A DNA stretch of 64,000 bases from Isoetes taiwanensis (lineage: Eukaryota; Streptophyta; Lycopodiopsida; Isoetales; Isoetaceae). Shown here in pieces: positions 44,190 through 54,214 of the stretch. The notes under the pieces were generated by a model. That model was not told where the DNA came from and ran no database searches. It was given only the letters and a program-made list of their open reading frames with translations. Each line of letters starts with the position of its first letter. Position 1 is the stretch's first letter. The stretch lies in contig JAJEKV010000001.1 of the NCBI GenBank assembly GCA_021234155.1, positions 19,173,382-19,237,381 on the forward strand. Direction: 5' to 3'. A program made the position numbers and the translations under genes.

Positions 44190-44325
44190 ATTTTAAAGCA
44201 GGTAATCCAGTTTGTCAGACATAAGGAACTTCTTGGTCCTGATCTATACCTCTACATTATCGGCGTAAGTGTTACTGAAAAAACAGCGCATGTCATCTTT
44301 GAAGCTGACATCTTTGTTGGGGTGA
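44190..44325 (+). pseudogene. Exon-like fragment in Helitron
   Basis: VIQFVRHKELLGPDLYLYII and VTEKTAHVIFEADIFVG, followed by GTGAGC. The copy-1 version (about 41500-41625) has a one-base change of frame. Looks like part of a captured gene; family unknown. Confidence 0.35.
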
Positions 44326-45418
44326 GCGCTTCTATTTTTTATGGTAAACAAGAAATTTTAGGAATTATCTAGAGAATGACGCAAATGGATTAGCATACAT
44401 GCTAATATGGCTATATTGAACCCAAGGCAAGTAAAAAGGTGTTCCTCTGTCGGATGACTATATCTGCATACAGCAGGTCCATGTTTAGTATAAGAGAGAG
44501 ACTAAAGCAAAGTGGCAACTTTACAGGCTGCAGGTTACTTCATGGATGTTTATAATATGCACATAGTATGGAACGTTGTATCAAACTTCCAGTGTTCAGC
44601 TCTTTATTGGCAATTTGCTCTTATGATTGTCTCAAACAGTTGAATATTTAGCATTCGGTTTGGTTTTCTTTCACAGATTTAATGTGATACAATATCATGC
44701 ATTGAAGTGACCTGTGTGTACTCTTATATCTTCTTAAGTCGCACGACAACACTTTAGAAGTCCATTCTTTCTGTGAATATTTGGGCTTTCACAATCTGGG
44801 AGCAATTTGAAGACAATTCTTAGCTTCATCATAATATTGCTATTTTGGTCGAGCCTATGCACTACCAAGCAGGTACAATGCCTCGATCCTTTGCATTGTA
44901 ATATTTCCAGTTTCAACATTTGTTCCGTATTTAGTTGAGGTAGCAAAAGCTACTTTAGGTGCTGCGCATGGCAAAAATCAAGTATGGCAAAAAGACAAAT
45001 GTGGCCCACATTCTGGTTGAGCCTATGCACTGCCAAGCAGGTATAATGCCTGACTCATTGCATTGTGGTATTTCCAAACATCTGTTCCATATTTAGCTTA
45101 GTTTGAGTTTATTGAGTTTATGCACTGCTAAGCAGGTACCATGTCCCCTCTTCTTGCATACAATAGTTTTCCTTTTAGGTTGAAGCATTCAAACTTTACA
45201 TGCAGGCATTGTTAAAACTTTTACGTTGTTAAAACTTTTACGCCTATTTACATGCTATTTTCTTCTGTTAGCTTCTGATCAGTATTCTCTTGCAACAATA
45301 TGAGTTACAAGATAGAGCCTGCTCTCTTATTTGTTTTACTGTTGTTCCATATGAACAATGAGTTGGCATGTGAACTGAATTTTTTTTCAACCTTATTGAT
45401 ATATATATATTTGCAGGA

Positions 45419-45569
45419 ACGATATTATGATTTTGTGGTTCTTGAAGCATTCTCTTTGCAAACGAGAAGTGGCTTTATAAGTTGCATTCTGGTCAGACTG
45501 AAACAAGAAGCAAGATACCATGTCTTGAGTTGCATGGGAGGTAGGGAAACAATTAGACTGCAGATTTGA
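45419..45569 (+). pseudogene. Exon-like fragment in Helitron, unique part
   Basis: After TTTGCAG the frame reads ERYYDFVVLEAFSLQTRSGF, then ISCILVRLKQEARYHVLSCM, with a stop at 45569. Possibly the last exon of the same captured gene. Not identified. Confidence 0.35.
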
Positions 45570-47078
45570 GTTTAACATTTCTCATTCAACACACAGGACT
45601 AGGACAAGCCAGACTGGAAACGACAGATCTTGCAAATGTAACTTTCTATTTCTTAGTTTAAAGAGAGGCTGGCACATACCCTAAACGTAGTTCTAAATCT
45701 GCTTAGGTAGTTATGGCAACGCATAGAAGACTGAAATATACACTTCATTCAGGTTTCCATGAGAAGCATATAGGAGGAAACCAACAATTCCAAACAAAAG
45801 AGTCTTAACCGGAGAGCAAACAATACCCATTGCAGTGGTTCAAATTTGATGAGAAAAGACTGGAAGAGACGGGACACTCCCATTGCAATTTTGCAATTCT
45901 TATACTGCAATTCTTATTTTGACAGTAACTCAAATTTTGTATCATTTTAAATTGTTGTAACATTTAGGGTAAGTCTATTGAATAAACTTAAATTGTTTGG
46001 GCAATAGATCCTTGCTTGATGCAACTTCACAATCGCAACACATTCACAAGATAACTTAGATTGTGTCAGCAAACTTAGATCGTGTCGATGATTTATACTT
46101 CACAACCTCTTCAAGAAATGTTCATAGGATATATACACAACTTATACTTGCTTCATGCAACTTCACAACCTCTTCAACAAATGTTCATAGGATATATATA
46201 CAACTTACAAGAAACAGGTCAACAACAACATGAACAATCCACAATATCAATAACAAAATATACAATTTTAGACCATTAATGAGAACTCATTTGTCAAAGC
46301 CTTTGTCCGAGATTTCCTTAGGAGATGCAATTCAATATGCATGTTAGAACCCCTCTCGATTTTGCTTCCTTTTCAAATGTTGTAGAAATCATGCAATATT
46401 TTACCAAGCCTAATTTCAGTTCTCCTCACAAATTGCCAATTGCCACATGCTTCAACATGCATGTTTGCAAACAAATTCCTATTTAATTTTGAAACTTTTC
46501 GCACATGCCATGGTTTATATGCACAAGCATAACCATCCACATGTTTTACAACAAACTAGAAACGAATGTAAGGCTATCATTTTGTGGATGGACATTTAAC
46601 GAGACGAGTACTCAAATGTAAAAAAATTAATAAACGTGGAGTTTAGCAACAACTACAAAACAATATAACAAGATGTACATTTTGCATCCTTACGATGTTC
46701 ATACTCTGGTTTCGATGGTTCCAGCGCTAAGGTGACTTCGTGTCCTTGCTTATATATCTCTACATCAACATAAATGTGTTAAAAGCATGGGGTTAGGGCA
46801 CATAATGTCAAAATCGAAGATTAAACAAGAACAATATTCGAACCTACATGTTTCTCTACATATGAATAACGATTATTGGTTATCATTACAACCACTTTAT
46901 GCAATTCCTTTTTACTAGAAAACATAGTCTATTTATATCGCCCCTCTCTCCTAATCGTCCCTTAGAACATAGAAAGGCATACAAGCAGTTCAGGTATTTG
47001 AGTACAAGAGGATACAAGGGGTTTGATATTTCACACCTATGAACTCTATATGCCGTAATATAACAAATGGTTGCTAAA
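45570..47078 (+). other. 3' part of Helitron, non-coding
   Basis: No coding sequence. A 61-bp-spaced direct repeat (CTTCACAACCTCTTCAA.AAA, about 46098 and 46159) lies here. Confidence 0.6.
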
Positions 47079-47095
47079 GCCCGGCAACGCCGGGC
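47079..47095 (+). other. Helitron 3' terminal hairpin
   Basis: GCCCGGC-AAC-GCCGGGC, 7 nt before the CTAG end. This is the standard terminator-like structure of Helitrons. Confidence 0.93.
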
Positions 47096-47106
47096 ACCAT
47101 TACTAG

Positions 47107-47220
47107 TCATATATATTTAGGAATTTGCTATCTTTAAAGATGTTATCCATAACCAACATGGCAATGTAATTGCCTTATGTCAAGCCAACGAATTGTCATA
47201 ACTATTAGTACGCCTCATAG
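47107..47220. repeat. Target segment B (left copy)
   Basis: 114 bp that I find identical to 52877-52990. It starts at the Helitron's right junction and ends where the copia LTR begins. Confidence 0.93.
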
Positions 47221-47865
47221 TGATAGAAACAGAAGCTTTTGAGTCCGGGAATTGAACCCAGATAAGAAAACCACAGCTCAATCTCCTACACTCTTCTCCC
47301 TTTTAAAATTCAAAATCCACAAAGGATTAGCAGCACACAGAATCGTTACACACAGATTAACCACACAGGCTTAACAGAAGATAAGATCAATGCCGGATAA
47401 CATTGAATAAGCACAAAATAACCACACAGGCTTAACAGAAGATAAGATCAATGCTGGATAACACTGAATAAGCACAAAAACCAGAACCTGGAATGCTTTT
47501 GGTCAGACCAATTTCTGTCACTGCAGTTACCCTAGGCAGATCGATTCTTCTTCCAATCTCAGGAAACGTTGCCCATAGATGCAATTTCGGCCAGTACTCA
47601 AGACAAATTCTTCAAGACAGATTCGGCCAGCACTCTCAAGCAAATCCGACTCCGTCCGACCCAGACTGCCGTTCACCGTGCCAGCCAATAAACAATCTTT
47701 GCTTTTTTTCCTCGTTGCCCTCCTTTCTTTTGCTTACCTCTTTTAAAAATAACCTTAGCATGCAAACATAATATCTTGAAATAATCCATGTGTTTTTATA
47801 TGTGACTGCCACATGTAGCTAGCCATCAACCATCACATAGGCATGACAAGCACTACAATCCAACA
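47221..47865 (-). repeat. 3' LTR of copia element
   Basis: 645 bp. On the element strand it begins TGTTGGATTGTAGTG and ends CTTCTGTTTCTATCA. It contains a 61-bp tandem repeat. Confidence 0.95.
47358..47479. repeat. 61-bp tandem repeat in copia LTR (2 copies)
   Basis: TAACCACACAGGCTTAACAG units start at 47358 and 47419, differing at about two bases. The same pair is in the other LTR at 52280-52401. Confidence 0.92.
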
Positions 47866-47880
47866 ATCTCCCCCTCATGC
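47866..47880 (-). other. Polypurine tract of copia element
   Basis: Element strand GCATGAGGGGGAGAT, between the polyprotein stop and the 3' LTR. Confidence 0.88.
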
Positions 47881-50800
47881 CTATATGATAACAGTCCCAA
47901 CATCTTCTACCCCTAGTTCTTTTTGAAACATTTTGAATTTGGATTCAGGCAGAGCCTTTGTAAATATGTCTGCACACTGCATATCTGTAGGTCTATATAG
48001 TACAGCTATTTCCCCACTTTTCACGTGATCGCGTATGAAGTGATTATGCAGCTCAATATGTTTTGTTCTTTCATGTAAAACTGGATTTTTAGTCATGGCA
48101 ATACAGCTTGTATTATCACAATATAATGGTGTTGGCTTTCTCTGTACTAGGCCTAATTCTGCAAGTAATCGCCTAAGCCAAATTATTTCTCTAGAAGCAA
48201 GAGAAACCGCTGCATACTCAGCTTCTGCCGTAGAAAGAGCAATAGAGGTTTGTTTCTTACTTTTCCAAGCGATAGCTGTCTTGCCTAGTAAGCAAGCATA
48301 TCCTGATCTCGACTTACGTGTATCCACATCACCACCCCAATCTGCATCTGCAAAACCTTCAAGCAATAGACTTTCCAATTTTACACCATGTTCGCATCTG
48401 AAAATAAGTCCATAGTTTAGAGTGCCTTTTAAAAACCTTAGAATACGTTTTGCACATTTCCAATGTCCTTCACCAGGATTGTTTAGAAATTGACTTAACA
48501 TATTTACTCCATATGAAATGTCAGGACGTGTACAGTTTGATACATATTGAAGACACCCAATAAGCTCTCTATAAGGTCGATTCATCATAATAGTCTTTTC
48601 TTCTTCTGTTTTCGGACACATTTCAGAGCTGATTCTTTGCCCAGATGCTACTGGAGTGCTAGCAGGTTTGCATTCTTCCATTTTAAACCTTTTAAGCATA
48701 CCTAAAATATTCCTTTTCTGAGTAATAGCTATAAATCCATTTTCCCTATGTCTATAAACTTCCATACCTAATAACTGTTTCAGTTCCCCCAAGTCTGTCA
48801 TCTGAAACCTTTGCTTTAAAATATCCTTGCAACATTTTAAGCAATTAATATTATTTGCTGCCATGACACAATCATCTACATACACGGCGATTATGCAAAA
48901 ATGACCTCCGTCTCTATAGACATACACATTTCCATCCATGTTTAATTTTTCAAATCTATGTGCCTTCAAATGATTGTCAAGACATACATACCATTGCCGT
49001 GGTGCTTGCCTTAGACCATAGACTGCCTTCTGCAGTTTCCAAACTTTATCCCCATCAATCTCATATCCAGGAGGTTGCTCCATATAAATCTCCTCATTCA
49101 AGTCTGCATTTAAAAACGCTGTGCTAACATCCATATGATGCAATTCTAAATTGTGCATGTTAGCAATAGCCATAATCGCTCTAATACTTGTTAACTTAAC
49201 AATAGGAGAGAAAGTTTCATCATAATCAATACCTTCTATTTGTGTAAATCCTTTTGCTACTAGTCTCGCTTTGAATTTTTGCTGTCCATCTGGCCCCTGT
49301 TTAATTCTAAAAATCCACTTGTTTCCAACAACATTTCTATTATTAGGTCTGTCAACTAGTTTATATGTTTCCGTACGTTCAAAAGAACTTAATTCCACAT
49401 CCATAGCATGTTTCCATTTATCTGACTCAGGGCTTTCTACAGCTTCATTATAGTTAGTTGGTATATCTGATTCTAACACAGTCATAAGAGCCGGTATTAC
49501 CTGATCACTTTCTTCAATCTCTTCATGTGTTATGCTTCTCTCTCTTTCAGTTGCATCTCTCCTCATACTTCTTCCAGTCTCATCCCTTCCATATTGTGCT
49601 GTATCGAATGTTATTCCTTCTTTAAGTAATTCTGCTTCAGTTCTTCTCCTACGCCGTGGTGCTGCAGGAACTGGTTCTATTTCTTCATCACCATGCTCAG
49701 TGTGATCTGCGTGTTCAGTTTGTTCTTCTTGCTCTTCTGTTTGGTTAGTATCAGCAATGGTTCCTGTTTCTTCTTCCCCATCATCAAAATAGTCGACTGG
49801 TTCCCAGTCAATATCTCCACCTGCATCTTGATCTTGCTTATTAATAGAAATCCGATCTTTATATAATACATTTTCAAAGAAAATGACATCTCGACTAACA
49901 ATTACTGCTCTTTTCTTTGGGTCATAAAGTCTATATCCTTTTGACAAACTATCATATCCAACAAAGTAAGTTTCTCTACTTTTATCATCCAACTTTGACC
50001 TATTCTCTTCCATTATTTTTGCATAAGCTAAACATCCGAAAACTTTAAATTCTTTTACAGATTGGCGCTTACCTGTCCAAAGCTCATCTGGAACTTTACC
50101 TTCTAAGGCCTTGCTCGAGATTTTGTTTTGTACATAAAAAGCTGTATTTACAGCTTCTGCCCATAAAAAGTTTGGAAGACCTGCATGCTTTAGCATTGCC
50201 CGCGCTGCTTCCATTACTGTTCGATTTTTCCTCTCAGAGACACCATTTTGCTGAGGAGTCCCGCTACATGTCAACTGTCTTTTAATTCCTTTTTCTGCAC
50301 AAAAATACTTAAACTCGTCTGATAAGTATTCTCCCCCTCTGTCTGACCTTAAGCATTTTAGCTTACACCCTGTTTCTCGTTCAACTTCTGCAAGATAAGC
50401 TTTGAATGAATTGAATACCTGGCTTTTATGACTTAGAAAATACCATTTAGATTTTCTTGAATAATCATCAATAAATGATACAAAGTAATATTTGCCACTC
50501 GCACTTCTAACTCTCATAGGCCCACATACATCAGAGTGTACCAAAGCTAGCTTCTCACTCGCTCGTTCACTTTGCTTAGGAAAAGGCTTTCTACTTTGTT
50601 TGCCCAACATGCAACCATGACAAGGTGAGTCCAAGCCTTCCTTAATATTATCTGTAACATCTAAGTCTTTCAGTATCTTATGCTTCTTCATAAAGATTAT
50701 ATTTTTCAAGTTTGTGTGACCTAAACGTTGATGCCATAATTCTATTGATTTATTATTTTCAACTTCACCGCTTAATAGCATGTTTACACTTTTTGGACAA

Positions 50801-52110
50801 AATTCAAACCGATTTCCAACTCTTTTTGCATATAATACAACGTTTCTGTTATTATGTACTATGCACATGTGCTTATCAAACGATACTCTATAATCTTTAT
50901 CTACCAAATCCGCTACAGAAATTAAGTTTTTCACCACTCCTGGAACACACAAGACATTATCAATAGATATTACACTTCCATCTTCTCCTTCAAGCTCTAA
51001 CAAGCCACACCCTTCTACTTCTTGTTCTTCGCCATTAGCCATACGTACATATTTGAGCTTACTAGTTTGCATATCTTTTAATATTTGTGAACTTCCCATC
51101 ATGGATTTTTCAGCTCCAGAATCTATAACCACAAGGTTAGCCAAATTTTCATCGCAAGTACTTGATAACATAAATGAATTTACCTCTTCTTCAGGAATTT
51201 CTTCAGTTGATACACGGCCTATGGTTGGTTTTGAAAAGGTCACTGTCCTTCTAGAAGTTCCTCTGCTAGAAGATGAGGATCCTCTAAAGCTTCCACGACC
51301 TCTTCCTTTTCTTGAACACATATTTGCAAGATGTCCTCCTTCCCCACAAACATAACATGTACGACCTCTAATACGTGAACAGTTTGGTTTGATATGACCA
51401 CTCTCTCCACATCCATAACATATCACATCCTTTGCCTCTTTATTTCTCCCTCTCCCTCTTTCAGTATATAAAATACTCTCTCCCCCATGATTATAATCCC
51501 TTCTTGCTTCTCTTTGTGTAACTTCAGTTCTTGCAGTACTTAATGCTTCTTCCTTAGTTTTTGCAGTGGTGCGAATTAATGAAGCAATATTTTCATCATA
51601 TTCAGCAAACATGTCTGATATGTGCAATATTTTAGACTGAACAGAAAGGGGAGCAGCACCATCTAAATCCATAAATATGCCTTCCATTTTGTCAAACAAT
51701 TCCACCAAATCCTTACCTCTGACATACTTGAGCATTCTTAGTTCCTGTTCTAGTTTATATATTTGAGATGCGCTTAATTTTTCATATTCATTCAGTAAAT
51801 ATTGCCACATCTCTCGTGGACTCATATGATGAATAGAAGCTATAATTCCATAACCAAGTTTGGAAATAATAATACCTTTAGCCTGAGCTATTTCCTTAGA
51901 GGATGGCTCCTCCGAAGTACTGCTTGCACCTTCAGTCTTTATTGTAATCTTCCTCTGCTTCTCAGTTTCAGTAAGAGGTCTCACATAATCCCAAAGCCCT
52001 TCAGCTTCTAACGCTTTTTCCACTTTCACCTTCCATGCTTGAAAACCTGAGCCTCCCTTGTAGACTTCAACACCAGCTAATATTGAAGCAGCAACTTTGT
52101 TTGCTGCCAT
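47881..52110 (-). CDS. Copia Gag-Pol polyprotein, 1409 aa, intact
   Basis: Start chosen at ATG 52110 (MAANKVAASILAG), the usual position just after the primer site; the frame is open 31 codons further up but those run through the primer site into the LTR. In order: Gag with YLLNEYEKLSASQIYKLEQE; two CCHC knuckles (CYGCGESGHIKPNC about 231-244, CYVCGEGGHLANMC about 252-265); protease IDSGAEKSM (D about 330); GAG-pre-integrase LWHQRLGHTNLKN with CHGC; integrase with D527 (HSDVCGPM), D590 (LRSDRGGEY), E626 (NGVSERKNR); RT from about 920 with LHHMDVSTAFLNADLNEEIY (D994) and YVDD (1077-1080); RNase H with GFADADWGGD and STAEAEYAAVSLASREIIWL to HNHFIRDHV. All catalytic residues are present and there is no stop or frameshift, so this copy could be active. 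Confidence 0.96.
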   Translation of the reverse strand: MAANKVAASILAGVEVYKGGSGFQAWKVKVEKALEAEGLWDYVRPLTETEKQRKITIKTEGASSTSEEPSSKEIAQAKGIIISKLGYGIIASIHHMSPREMWQYLLNEYEKLSASQIYKLEQELRMLKYVRGKDLVELFDKMEGIFMDLDGAAPLSVQSKILHISDMFAEYDENIASLIRTTAKTKEEALSTARTEVTQREARRDYNHGGESILYTERGRGRNKEAKDVICYGCGESGHIKPNCSRIRGRTCYVCGEGGHLANMCSRKGRGRGSFRGSSSSSRGTSRRTVTFSKPTIGRVSTEEIPEEEVNSFMLSSTCDENLANLVVIDSGAEKSMMGSSQILKDMQTSKLKYVRMANGEEQEVEGCGLLELEGEDGSVISIDNVLCVPGVVKNLISVADLVDKDYRVSFDKHMCIVHNNRNVVLYAKRVGNRFEFCPKSVNMLLSGEVENNKSIELWHQRLGHTNLKNIIFMKKHKILKDLDVTDNIKEGLDSPCHGCMLGKQSRKPFPKQSERASEKLALVHSDVCGPMRVRSASGKYYFVSFIDDYSRKSKWYFLSHKSQVFNSFKAYLAEVERETGCKLKCLRSDRGGEYLSDEFKYFCAEKGIKRQLTCSGTPQQNGVSERKNRTVMEAARAMLKHAGLPNFLWAEAVNTAFYVQNKISSKALEGKVPDELWTGKRQSVKEFKVFGCLAYAKIMEENRSKLDDKSRETYFVGYDSLSKGYRLYDPKKRAVIVSRDVIFFENVLYKDRISINKQDQDAGGDIDWEPVDYFDDGEEETGTIADTNQTEEQEEQTEHADHTEHGDEEIEPVPAAPRRRRRTEAELLKEGITFDTAQYGRDETGRSMRRDATERERSITHEEIEESDQVIPALMTVLESDIPTNYNEAVESPESDKWKHAMDVELSSFERTETYKLVDRPNNRNVVGNKWIFRIKQGPDGQQKFKARLVAKGFTQIEGIDYDETFSPIVKLTSIRAIMAIANMHNLELHHMDVSTAFLNADLNEEIYMEQPPGYEIDGDKVWKLQKAVYGLRQAPRQWYVCLDNHLKAHRFEKLNMDGNVYVYRDGGHFCIIAVYVDDCVMAANNINCLKCCKDILKQRFQMTDLGELKQLLGMEVYRHRENGFIAITQKRNILGMLKRFKMEECKPASTPVASGQRISSEMCPKTEEEKTIMMNRPYRELIGCLQYVSNCTRPDISYGVNMLSQFLNNPGEGHWKCAKRILRFLKGTLNYGLIFRCEHGVKLESLLLEGFADADWGGDVDTRKSRSGYACLLGKTAIAWKSKKQTSIALSTAEAEYAAVSLASREIIWLRRLLAELGLVQRKPTPLYCDNTSCIAMTKNPVLHERTKHIELHNHFIRDHVKSGEIAVLYRPTDMQCADIFTKALPESKFKMFQKELGVEDVGTVII

Positions 52111-52121
52111 CTCTCTTTTGA

Positions 52122-52142
52122 ACTCAAAGCTCTGATACCAGA
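52122..52142 (-). other. Primer-binding site of copia element
   Basis: Element strand TGGTATCAGAGCTTTGAG, next to the LTR end. Initiator tRNA-Met type. Confidence 0.92.
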
Positions 52143-52780
52143 TGATAGAAACAGAAGCTTTTGAGTCTGGGAATTGAACCCAGATAAGAAAACCACAGCT
52201 CAATCTCCTACACTCTTCTCCCTTTTAAAATTCAAAATCCACAAAGGATTAGCAGCACACAGAATCGTTACACACAGATTAACCACACAGGCTTAACAGA
52301 AGATAAGATCAATGCCGGATAACATTGAATAAGCACAAAATAACCACACAGGCTTAACAGAAGATAAGATCAATGCTGGATAACACTGAATAAGCACAAA
52401 AACCAGAACCTGGAATGCTTTTGGTCAGACCAATTTCTGTCACTGCAGTTACCCTAGGCAGATCGATTCTTCTTCCAATCTCAGGAAACGTTGCCCATAG
52501 ATGCAATTTCGGCCAGTACTCAAGACAAATTCTTCAAGACAGATTCGGCCAGCACTCTCCAGCAAATCCGACTCCGTCCGACCCAGACTGCCGTTCACCG
52601 TGCCAGCCAATAAACAATCTTTGCTTTTTTTCCTCGTTGCCCTCCTTTCTTTTGCTTACCTCTTTTAAAAATAACCTTAGCATGCAAACATAATATCTTG
52701 AAATAATCCATGTGTTTTTATATGTGACTGCCACATGTAGCTAGCCATCAACCATCACATAGGCATGACAAGCACTACAA
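52143..52780 (-). repeat. 5' LTR of copia element, 6 bp short
   Basis: Matches 47221-47858. The final CCAACA (plus-strand reading) is absent and the sequence switches to target segment A at ACTACAAT|GCAATT, with about 2 bp of microhomology. Confidence 0.93.
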
Positions 52781-52990
52781 TGCAATTTAATTATTTTTCA
52801 CTTGGTTCTGAACTAGGCAATATTCGTCCTAAGTTGCATCCTCTGTTTTGGTTCCTTACTAAATTTCATTTATGAATCATATATATTTAGGAATTTGCTA
52901 TCTTTAAAGATGTTATCCATAACCAACATGGCAATGTAATTGCCTTATGTCAAGCCAACGAATTGTCATAACTATTAGTACGCCTCATAG
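52780..52990. repeat. Second copy of target segments A+B, with unoccupied Helitron site
   Basis: Segment A (52780-52876) continues without a break into segment B (52877-52990) and then into unique sequence TTTACTGATTTT. It shows the state before Helitron insertion. Confidence 0.93.
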
Positions 52991-53880
52991 TTTACTGATT
53001 TTTAATGTTTTCAATGGTAATGACTATTCAAACTGGTAAATTTTATTCCTTAATTTGGATGTTGTATTAAGCGCTACTTAGTTTCCACATTATAATAATT
53101 TTTTGTCAAGTTTCTATTGTTTTTTTCATTACGTTGGCAAATGCTTTTTAAAATTTTGGTTGGGAGAAAAATTAATTAATGGAAAAGAAGAGGTTTATAT
53201 GACCTTGACGACACCTAACATATAATCCAAAAGCTAAAAATGAAAATTTGTAAGTCAAAAAAAGCTTTCACAGAGGCTTCTGGATCCGGACTGAGTGAAG
53301 CATGCAGCCATGGCCATGGGCATTTTCTGTGTTAGGGTTTGGCTGGGCGATGGCTTTTCCGCTCATGCAAGCTACTCTAGGGAGAAAGCCGGAGATAGTT
53401 TTGAGTTATTTTGCCAAGCTTCTTCTCTGAGAAGAACAAAGGATGTGAAGATAAGGTTCTGATTTCAGAATGAGTAGATAAGGATTGCCTTCCGGAATGG
53501 GCAGAAACTTGGCTGAGCTTGGGCTTGTAGGAATCGTTGCTTGGTCTCTGCAAAAAAATATTTTTCATTAGTATAGGTACAGGGAAATGCTTATCAGATA
53601 TGGATATGGCTTGGCTACAAAATCTTGAGAAGGTTCTGGAGCTGTTGTTTTACTTCTGGAAGATACGCAGCCTGGTGGTGGGGGGTTTGAGAGGTAATAG
53701 GGGGCACCCTATGCTGCTTTAAACAAAATAACTGATGAAAGGGGAATTACAATGAAAGATCTTAATATATCCAAGCAAATTAAAGTTAAAAGAGGGACTA
53801 TTTGTAGGGCTTAAACAGAGCATTCGGGCCTCTCAAATTTCATGCTCCTATTTGGTGCATGTAGGGCTGATTTTCTGTAT
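52991..53880. other. Intergenic, nothing recognised
   Basis: Only short frames on both strands; no recognised motif. Confidence 0.5.
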
Positions 53881-54085
53881 ATAGGAAAGTCCAGTAATGG
53901 ACTTTGCTAGATAGGCGTCTGTTCTATGCCACGTGTTGCCAATGCAACGGTCGAAACAAGAAAGTCAAGCAAAAAAATAGAATGTTACTAAATGAATTTC
54001 CTGGAAATGAAAGAAGGGGGAAAATGCCACGTGGTAGTGCAAGATAGGACACGAGGGCAGAACGGCGCCTATTTGTTGTTTACGT
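53881..54085 (+). repeat. MITE-like dispersed repeat (copy 2)
   Basis: First part matches the reverse complement of 24041-24135, with hairpin AAAGTCCAGTAATGGACTTT at 53886-53905. Second part (53990-54085) matches 29311-29407. The two known relatives therefore join into one unit here. Confidence 0.75.
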
Positions 54086-54214
54086 ATCTAGAATCGATTT
54101 TGCTATGCTATATATATCCATTGGACTTGGATTGCACAGGTTTTTGTGGTTTTCTTTTTCGTGTCGAATTTGTTTAGCTTGTTTCCGTCACTTCTGCAGT
54201 CACTATGGTGTGTT

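Larger units (their letters stand above)
42616..45317 (+). repeat. Helitron 5' unit, copy 2
   Basis: 2702 bp, again starting with the terminal TCTACTTTG, ending GATAGAG and continuing into unique Helitron sequence. Confidence 0.93.
39921..47106 (+). mobile_element. Helitron, 7.2 kb, non-autonomous, with duplicated 5' part
   Basis: 5' end TCTACTTTGTT, 3' end CTAG, inserted precisely between A and T (GAA|TC...CTAG|TCAT). A 7-bp-stem hairpin GCCCGGC-AAC-GCCGGGC at 47079-47095 ends 7 nt before CTAG. The unoccupied target (GAATCATA) is present at 52876/52877. No Rep/helicase frame is visible, so it is non-autonomous. It holds exon-like fragments, and its first 2.7 kb is present twice in tandem (39921-42615, 42616-45317). 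Confidence 0.92.
47221..52780 (-). mobile_element. Ty1/copia retrotransposon, intact polyprotein, young
   Basis: LTRs at 47221-47865 and 52143-52780 (the right one lacks its last 6 bp), primer site, single long gag-pol ORF and polypurine tract, all on the minus strand. The LTRs differ at only about two positions over 638 bp in my comparison, so the insertion is recent. A 5-bp target duplication cannot be shown because the right end is truncated and joined to a second copy of the target segment. Confidence 0.95.
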
